From an uncultured Collinsella sp. (GTDB taxonomy: Bacteria > Actinomycetota > Coriobacteriia > Coriobacteriales > Coriobacteriaceae), in NCBI GenBank assembly GCA_900550195.1, contig URRB01000007.1, forward strand, positions 52,142 through 116,141: 64,000 bases of DNA, written 5' to 3'. Under the pieces are notes generated by a model. The model did not search any database. It was not told the origin of the DNA and was given only the letters and a program-made list of their open reading frames with translations. How positions within the stretch are numbered: the first letter of the stretch is position 1; the number at the start of each line of letters is the position of its first letter. A program made the position numbers and the translations under genes. Of the stretch, positions 59,026 through 64,000 are shown one piece after another.

Positions 59026-59855
59026 AGGAAGTCAAGAAGCCAACAAGCAGACGTAACCTTGACATAGCGATAGACCGATTCTGCGCTGATTTGGACGAAG
59101 AACCGGGCCGCATTAAAAGGCTCATTGCGGCCGTTGTCGTTGGGCAGATGCTACCCGATGGAGCCGCAAAGGGTGGAAATGCCCTGAAGATTCGCTTTGG
59201 GAAGGATGTCACGCGGTTCTCGCGCGACCTCGATACCGCCAGGGCATCCTCACTGAACGATTACATGACGAAGCTTGAAGATTCGCTCACTATAGGCTGG
59301 AACGGATTCTCGGGTGCCATTGTTCCGAGGGAGCCCGCATCTCCGAAGGGAATTCCAACTCCTTACGTCATGCGTCCGTTCGAAATCAAGATTGCCTACA
59401 ATGGTAAATCGTGGATGACGCTGCCGCTTGAGGTCGGTCATAACGAAATCGGCGACGCCGACGATCCCGATATGGTTTCCTCGCCTGAAGCTGCGGCAAT
59501 ATTGAAAGGTCTCGGGTTTCCCGAACCGGGGCCGGTTCCGTGCATGAGGCTCGAGCATCAGATTGCCCAAAAACTTCATGCTGCGAGCAGCCCCGGCAGC
59601 GAGCGCGCCCATGATCTGATAGATCTCCAGATTGCAATTTCCAACGGGGAAATTGATTACCTAAAAACTCGAGAGGTCTGTATCAGACTCTTTGCGTATC
59701 GTGCGGAGCAGGAGTGGCCTCCAATGATCTCGAGGGGAGTGGGCTGGGACTCACTGTATTTCTCTCAGGCGGAAGGACTAAACGTTTTGCCGACTGTCGA
59801 TGATGCCGTGGCATGGGCGAACGACTTGATTGCAAAAATCAATTCTGCTCGTTAG
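59022..59855 (+). CDS. Type IV toxin, AbiEii nucleotidyltransferase
   Basis: 277 aa. DUF1814-type nucleotidyltransferase that blocks growth by adding nucleotides to a cellular target such as tRNA ends in characterised relatives. The fingerprint is KGGNALKIRFGKDVTRFSRDLDTA (about 49-72): G-G-x-A-L, then S-R-D-L-D, giving the catalytic Asp pair; MRLEHQIAQKLHAA (about 178-191) is the conserved K-containing block. GTG 59022 overlaps the AbiEi stop, coupling the two. Likely role: abortive phage defence, alongside the LlaJI-like island. Confidence 0.9.
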   Translation: MKEVKKPTSRRNLDIAIDRFCADLDEEPGRIKRLIAAVVVGQMLPDGAAKGGNALKIRFGKDVTRFSRDLDTARASSLNDYMTKLEDSLTIGWNGFSGAIVPREPASPKGIPTPYVMRPFEIKIAYNGKSWMTLPLEVGHNEIGDADDPDMVSSPEAAAILKGLGFPEPGPVPCMRLEHQIAQKLHAASSPGSERAHDLIDLQIAISNGEIDYLKTREVCIRLFAYRAEQEWPPMISRGVGWDSLYFSQAEGLNVLPTVDDAVAWANDLIAKINSAR

Positions 59856-59877
59856 TGACACTGCTGAGATCTCTCGC

Positions 59878-60300
59878 TTACGCCATAGCAACCCCACGCA
59901 CAGCACTCAGCAGCTCGTACTCCCTTTGACTCCAATGGCGCAGCTCGGCAGCCTCGACGGCATCTCGGCATAGGTCCAAAAACACCTCGGCCCCATCGCA
60001 GAAGCACTCGCGGGCAAAGTCACCCGAGCCGTTCGCGATGCACGTGCCGTCTGCAAACAGCTTCCAACTCGACGGTTCGCGCAGGTTATCCCCGGACAGC
60101 TTGATCTGCAGCACATGCGGATTGCCGGCAGCACAGAGCTCTTCCTCGAGCTTCTGTACCGTAAAGCGCATCTGGTGGGAGAGGCTGCTCTTGACCATGG
60201 CCGAGGCGTAGCCGTTCGGCTTGTCCAGAAGATGCATGCGTTTTGGCTGTGCGACCAGGTTGTGGAAGTTGCGCTCGCTGCGCACGGAGAAATTGTCCAT
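59878..60300 (-). CDS. Conserved hypothetical 140-aa protein
   Basis: Not recognised. Starts MDNFSVRSERNFHNLVAQPK; later KSSLSHQMRFTVQKLEEEL and a C-terminal SQREYELLSAVRGVAMA. Soluble, without evident motifs. AAAGGAG lies 6 bases before ATG 60300. The existence of a diverged second copy of its 3' half at 58030-58235 shows it is an old, repeated component of this locus. It converges on the AbiEii gene with 22 bases between. Confidence 0.6.
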   Translation of the reverse strand: MDNFSVRSERNFHNLVAQPKRMHLLDKPNGYASAMVKSSLSHQMRFTVQKLEEELCAAGNPHVLQIKLSGDNLREPSSWKLFADGTCIANGSGDFARECFCDGAEVFLDLCRDAVEAAELRHWSQREYELLSAVRGVAMA

Positions 60301-60515
60301 ACGGACTCCTTTCATCGATGTTGGCAGGGCCACCGTGCCTCTTGGCCGGTTGGCGTCGGGATCGTGGAGCCAACTCTCTACCCCGACTCTGGATAAAACG
60401 CGCCCGCTCCTTGCGGGCAAGAGGAAGTCTATCAACGTGTACGGACAGAAATCAAGCGCCGCCTGCGAAATGACGCGTGAACGGCGTTGGTTCCCAAGTG
60501 ATTATTCGGCTTTCA

Positions 60516-60594
60516 TCCGGAAAAGTGTTGAAATAGGCACCTTAAAACTTCGGAAAAGTGTCAAATTCAATAGGCAAATTATCCGGAAAAGTGT
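60516..60594. repeat. Three CCGGAAAAGTGT motifs at 33-base steps
   Basis: TCCGGAAAAGTGT at 60516 and 60582 and TTCGGAAAAGTGT at 60549: exact 33-base spacing with AT-rich, partly similar spacers (AATAGGCA recurs). The surrounding 60301-60664 holds no gene I can support. Confidence 0.65.
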
Positions 60595-60664
60595 AGCTGG
60601 ATGACAAAACAGCACTTAGAAGCCGGTGCTGGATGCGGGATCTTGCGGCCGCCTTCAGTCCTCG

Positions 60665-61639
60665 CTACTCGTCGTCTCCGTCGTTGGGGTCGCCCTTGAG
60701 GGTGTTGATGTCCAGGTACTGGTTATCGTCCTCTTTTTGCTGGGTTTCCGACTCCGCTTGGGTGGGGCCGCGGAACAGCTGGAATCCTTCAAACGCAATG
60801 ACACCGAGCAGGGCAATGATAATGGCGATAAAGGCAACCTTGACTGCCTGCGGAAATTCCGAGAAACGCAGTGCCTTTTCCTCGGCGTAATAATCGGCGA
60901 AGCGCTCTTCGCCCGTGCTTTTGGTATACGCCGGCGCGGACGCGGCCTCCGGGTCATATTCCGGTGCAGGCGTGGCAGCGTACGGATCGTTGAGATAATC
61001 GCTCGATGCGGTGCCATAATCCTCGGTCTCGATGCGACCGGTGCCAGCATGGCCATCGGAATAATCGGAATATGCCGCACTGCCCTCATAGTCCGCGGCG
61101 CTCGTGTTGGCGGCAAAAAGCGGGTTAACTGGAACATCGAGCGCCGGCATGCCGGTAGAGGTCTCATCCAGATCGGCTGCGGCCCAGGAATCGTGGACAA
61201 CCTGATGGGCAACGGGCTCATCGAGCCTTGTGACCGGAGGCTTGCGTGCCGCAGGAACAGGCAACTGCTGGGCGCTGTACATAACGGTGCTGTCGGCCGA
61301 TTTGCCCTGCGTCGCTGCAGCGAGAAATGCCGCCGTCTCGGACGGGTCGCTTGCGGGGCGGGGAGCGAGCGTGGGCGCCGAAGTGGGTGCGGGCGTCGAA
61401 ACAGGCGGCTGCGCAGGAGTCGGCGCAGATGCGGACTTAGGTGCAAGTGCGGGATTGGGGCTTGACGGGCGAGCCCCGCCGCCCATGAGTTCGTCGGCGG
61501 TCCACGGGCGATCATCCATCACGTCGTCAAGGCTCAGCGAAAACAGGTCGTCTTCACCCTCATCGAACATGCGGTGCACATGTCCACCAATTGCCGGAAT
61601 CAATCCGCGACCGGTGCATGATGCCTTGCTCAACGCCAT
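60665..61639 (-). CDS. Pro/Ala-rich single-span membrane protein, unknown function
   Basis: 324 aa. Residues 1-45 carry DEGEDDLFSLSLDDVMDDRPW-like acidic stretches; about 50-235 is a low-complexity Pro/Ala/Ser/Asp linker; one hydrophobic helix VKVAFIAIIIALLGVIAFEGF lies near 270-290; the end is acidic (about 25 residues). The cytoplasmic side and partner are unknown. ATG 61639 follows AAAGGA; the frame is open to 61735. Composition is biased but the reading frame is clean and typical of actinobacterial hypothetical membrane proteins. Confidence 0.7.
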   Translation of the reverse strand: MALSKASCTGRGLIPAIGGHVHRMFDEGEDDLFSLSLDDVMDDRPWTADELMGGGARPSSPNPALAPKSASAPTPAQPPVSTPAPTSAPTLAPRPASDPSETAAFLAAATQGKSADSTVMYSAQQLPVPAARKPPVTRLDEPVAHQVVHDSWAAADLDETSTGMPALDVPVNPLFAANTSAADYEGSAAYSDYSDGHAGTGRIETEDYGTASSDYLNDPYAATPAPEYDPEAASAPAYTKSTGEERFADYYAEEKALRFSEFPQAVKVAFIAIIIALLGVIAFEGFQLFRGPTQAESETQQKEDDNQYLDINTLKGDPNDGDDE

Positions 61640-61762
61640 TCTGTTCCATCCTTTCGAAATACTAATGACATCGATTATATGGAACTTCCCAAGCTGCTCG
61701 GTCTTGGATTCGTGCTTTCCAGAACTCGCGCCCAAAAGGGGAGGGGCAATCCAGGCGAGCGC

Positions 61763-62416
61763 TTACTTGTCGCCGGCCGCCGCCTTGGCCTCATTGAGGT
61801 AGCTATAGAAGCTGTACTTGGAGATGCCAAAGAACTCGCAGGCGCGCTCGCTCGACTTGGAAATGAGGAAGGCACCGCGACGGTCGAGGTAGCCAATGGC
61901 ACGAATGCGCTCGTCTTTGGTCATGAGCGCCGCGGGCTTGCCCACAAACTGTTCGCACTCGCGCAGTAGGTCTTCGAGCAGGTCGCCGATGTTTTTGGTG
62001 ATGGGCTCGGGCTCGGTATAGCCCGTGCCGCCGGTGCCGGTGAAAGCGTCGAGCGAGCGCTCAAAAGCCTTCATAAGCGTAATGTCAAAGTTGATGCCCA
62101 AAATGCCGACGGGCTTGCCTTCGTCGTTGCGGATAAAGATGGTCGAGGACTTGAGCAGCTTGCCATCGGCGGTTTTGGTGAGGTATGGCTCGCGGTCGTG
62201 CACGTCGGTGGTGCCATCGTGCATGGACTCAAGCACAATATGGCTGGGACCGTCACCCAGTTTGCGCCCGCTGACGTGGCCGTTTTCGATCACTACGATG
62301 GAGTGGTCCACGTCCTCGGTCTCCAGATCGTGGACGACGACTTCGCAGTTGGGGCCAAACTGGAGCGCCAGACCGTGTGCGAGGCGCTTGTAAAACTCAA
62401 TCTGTGACGGGGTCAT
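61763..62416 (-). CDS. YheO/DauR-type PAS-HTH transcriptional regulator (paralogue)
   Basis: 217 aa. The PAS part includes FGPNCEVVVHDLETEDVDHSIVVIENGHVSGRKLGDG and FIRNDEGKPVGILGINFDI; the C-terminal HTH has SERACEFFGISKYSFYSYLNEAK. Same architecture as the regulator at 31047. ATG 62416 (AGGAAGG 5 bases upstream) replaces the in-frame 62446. It is divergent from dpaL across 277 bases with inverted repeats, so it probably senses diaminopropionate or a related amino acid or purine intermediate. Confidence 0.88.
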   Translation of the reverse strand: MTPSQIEFYKRLAHGLALQFGPNCEVVVHDLETEDVDHSIVVIENGHVSGRKLGDGPSHIVLESMHDGTTDVHDREPYLTKTADGKLLKSSTIFIRNDEGKPVGILGINFDITLMKAFERSLDAFTGTGGTGYTEPEPITKNIGDLLEDLLRECEQFVGKPAALMTKDERIRAIGYLDRRGAFLISKSSERACEFFGISKYSFYSYLNEAKAAAGDK

Positions 62417-62535
62417 GGGTGCCTTCCTAAAAATTAGTTTGGGCATACTTTGCCATAAACCACACCTGTTCGCAAATAACGAAAGCGTTGCTGCGTTATG
62501 TAACCGTTCGTCGGCGAAAAGGTACCGATTACGGC

Positions 62536-62604
62536 AACAAACAATTTGTTAGGTTTGCCAATCAAAAAGTGTGATAGAACAGTGCTAACAAACTTTTTGT
62601 TTGG
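62536..62604. promoter_or_regulatory. Inverted repeats in the regulator-dpaL intergenic region
   Basis: CCAATCAAAAAGT (62558-62570) faces AACTTTTTGTTTGG (62591-62604); ACAAACAATTTGTT lies at 62538-62551. Candidate binding sites for the YheO-type regulator, 90-155 bases before dpaL. Confidence 0.4.
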
Positions 62605-62693
62605 CATCCACATAAAAGTTCAGTCGCATGAATGGGAATGGGCTGAAACGCGTATGCGGGGGCCGGCAAGAGAGGACTTAAGGAGTTCACCGT

Positions 62694-63908
62694 ATGGCCG
62701 ATAAGATCCAGTGGGCGGGCAACACGATGCCCAAGAGCGATGACAAGCACTTGGGAATCATGAGCCTCGACCACGTGAAGAAGGCCCGTGCCTTCCACCA
62801 GTCGTTCCCCCAGTACACCGTCACTCCGCTTGCCCGCCTGGACGGCCAGGCCGCGCGCCTGGGCCTGTCCAACCTGTGCGTTAAGGACGAGAGCTATCGC
62901 TTTGGCCTCAACGCCTTTAAGGTCCTGGGCGGCTCGTTTGCCATGGCCAACTACATTGCCGACGAGACCGGCAAGGACGTTGCCGAGTGCACCTTCGATT
63001 ACCTGACTTCCGATCAGCTTGCCAAGGACTTTGGCCAGGCTACCTTCTTTACCGCCACCGACGGCAACCATGGCCGCGGCGTGGCATGGGCTGCCAACAA
63101 GCTGGGCCAGAAGGCTGTCGTGCACATGCCCAAGGGTTCCACCAAGCCCCGCTTTGATAACATCGCCGCCGAGGGCGCCACGGTGACCATCGAAGAGGTC
63201 AACTACGACGAGTGCGTGCGCATGGCGGCCGCCGAGGCCGACGCCTGCGAGCGCGGCGTTATCGTTCAGGACACCGCCTGGGAGGGCTACGAGAAGATCC
63301 CGTCCTGGATCATGGAGGGCTACGGCACCATGGCTTCCGAGGCTGCCGAGCAGCTGCGCGAGATGGCCATCAACCGCCCGACGCACGTCTTTGTCCAGGC
63401 TGGCGTGGGCTCGCTGGCCGGCGCCGTGGTGGGCTACTTCACCAACCTGTATCCCGATAACCCGCCGACCTTTGTTGTGGTCGAGTGCGCGCCTGCCGCC
63501 TGCCTGTACAAGGGTGCTGCCGCCGGCGATGGCGACCCGCGTATCGTGGACGGCGACATGCCTTCCATCATGGCCGGCCTGTGCTGCGGCGAACCCAACA
63601 TCCTGGGCTGGGATATCCTGCGCAACCACACCACCGCCTTCGTGTCTTGCCCCGACTGGGTCACCGCTCGCGGCATGCGTACCCTGGGCGCCCCCGAGAA
63701 GGGCGACCCGCGCGTCATCTCCGGCGAGTCCGGCGCAGTGACCACCGGCCTGGTCGAGACCATCATGCTCGATCCCGAGTACGCCGAGCTCAAGGAGCTC
63801 ATCGGCCTGGACAAGACGAGCTCCGTGCTCTGCTTCTCCACCGAGGGCGACACCGATCCGGATCAGTACCGTCGCATCGTCTGGGAGGGCGAGTACCCCA
63901 CCTGCTAG
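62694..63908 (+). CDS. dpaL: Diaminopropionate ammonia-lyase
   Basis: 404 aa. PLP fold-type II enzyme that turns 2,3-diaminopropionate into pyruvate and ammonia. The Schiff-base Lys is in RFGLNAFKVLGGSFA (about 73-79); ATDGNHGRGVAWAA (about 120-133) is the phosphate/carboxylate loop; VQAGVGSLAGAVVGY is the glycine loop for PLP phosphate. Length matches E. coli YgeX. In E. coli ygeX is close to ssnA, ygfK and xdhD; here those lie 21 kb away. Its product 2-aminoacrylate would be cleared by RidA (30545). GGAG lies 10 bases before the ATG. Confidence 0.95.
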   Translation: MADKIQWAGNTMPKSDDKHLGIMSLDHVKKARAFHQSFPQYTVTPLARLDGQAARLGLSNLCVKDESYRFGLNAFKVLGGSFAMANYIADETGKDVAECTFDYLTSDQLAKDFGQATFFTATDGNHGRGVAWAANKLGQKAVVHMPKGSTKPRFDNIAAEGATVTIEEVNYDECVRMAAAEADACERGVIVQDTAWEGYEKIPSWIMEGYGTMASEAAEQLREMAINRPTHVFVQAGVGSLAGAVVGYFTNLYPDNPPTFVVVECAPAACLYKGAAAGDGDPRIVDGDMPSIMAGLCCGEPNILGWDILRNHTTAFVSCPDWVTARGMRTLGAPEKGDPRVISGESGAVTTGLVETIMLDPEYAELKELIGLDKTSSVLCFSTEGDTDPDQYRRIVWEGEYPTC

Positions 63909-63972
63909 CAGACTGACCTGTCCGGAGGCAGCCGGAGGACTTTACTCCCTGCTCGGACAGTCCTGCTCGCAC

Positions 63973-63995
63973 GGAGAGCACATTAAGTGCTCTCC
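63973..63995. terminator. Hairpin near the window end
   Basis: GGAGAGCAC / GTGCTCTCC, a perfect 9-bp stem with loop ATTAA. The window ends before any T-run could be seen. Probably terminates dpaL. Confidence 0.4.
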
Positions 63996-64000
63996 GGCTC

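Noticed and set aside
60655..61515. Second minus-strand gene within the Pro/Ala-rich protein
   Set aside because: Low-complexity frame alternative to the better supported 60665-61639 frame, which has an SD, a transmembrane helix and a normal start.
1..64000. tRNA, rRNA or complete insertion-sequence genes
   Set aside because: No cloverleaf-like sequence, rRNA segment or transposase frame was recognised on reading; a tRNAscan or Rfam search would be the decisive check.

Overview
The window looks like the chromosome of a GC-rich, anaerobic, gut-associated actinobacterium of the class Coriobacteriia, most probably Collinsella or a close relative. That is an inference from protein sequence, a fused AccD-AccA subunit, several PTS systems, an anaerobic sulfatase maturase and a selenium-type purine hydroxylase cluster; no 16S gene is present. 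No tRNA, rRNA, CRISPR array or intact insertion sequence was recognised.

Layout. 1-4.8 kb: end of a fatty-acid operon (fabZ, accC, fused accDA) and a lone glucoside-type PTS EIIC. 4.8-7.0 kb: a CDF metal exporter, a histidine phosphatase and a broken AgaS-like sugar isomerase. 7.0-18.3 kb: two tandem DeoR repressors divergent from a mannose-family PTS (EIIA, EIIB, EIIC, EIID), then two sulfatases without signal peptides, their radical-SAM maturase, a membrane-anchored helical protein and a TauE/SafE exporter beside a wrecked copy of itself. I read this as a locus that imports a sulfated (amino)sugar as its phosphate, removes the sulfate in the cytoplasm and exports the sulfur oxyanion. 18.4-24.4 kb: a ribosomal cluster from L3 to L24, lacking S10 in front and L5 onwards behind. 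24.7-31.7 kb: Gfo/Idh oxidoreductase with a DeoR regulator, a pseudouridine synthase, a U32 peptidase, RidA and a YheO-type regulator. 32-41.4 kb: purine cluster (NCS2 permease, SsnA, YgfK, ferredoxin, Mo-hydroxylase). Diaminopropionate ammonia-lyase, next to such genes in E. coli, lies at 62.7 kb with its own divergent YheO-type regulator.

41.4-60.6 kb is accessory DNA. Three arrays of a palindromic repeat with a strict 61-62 bp period surround an AbiEi/DUF559-like protein and a DUF234-type ATPase; the ATPase follows a perfect 25-bp inverted repeat. A defence island of visibly lower GC (48.0-57.7 kb) holds an N6-adenine methyltransferase, a C5-cytosine methyltransferase, an McrB-like GTPase, a LlaJI-type nuclease subunit, an Mrr-like nuclease-fold protein split by an in-frame amber codon, and an SMC/RloC-like ATPase with a possible zinc hook. 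It is followed by an AbiEi/AbiEii toxin-antitoxin pair preceded by what looks like a collapsed second copy of the same locus, and by an orphan LexA-type SOS box.

The strongest candidates for something undescribed are the periodic palindrome families (62-bp arrays; three 57-bp palindromes about 80 bp apart), the amber-split nuclease gene in the LlaJI-like island, and the PTS-coupled intracellular desulfation locus.
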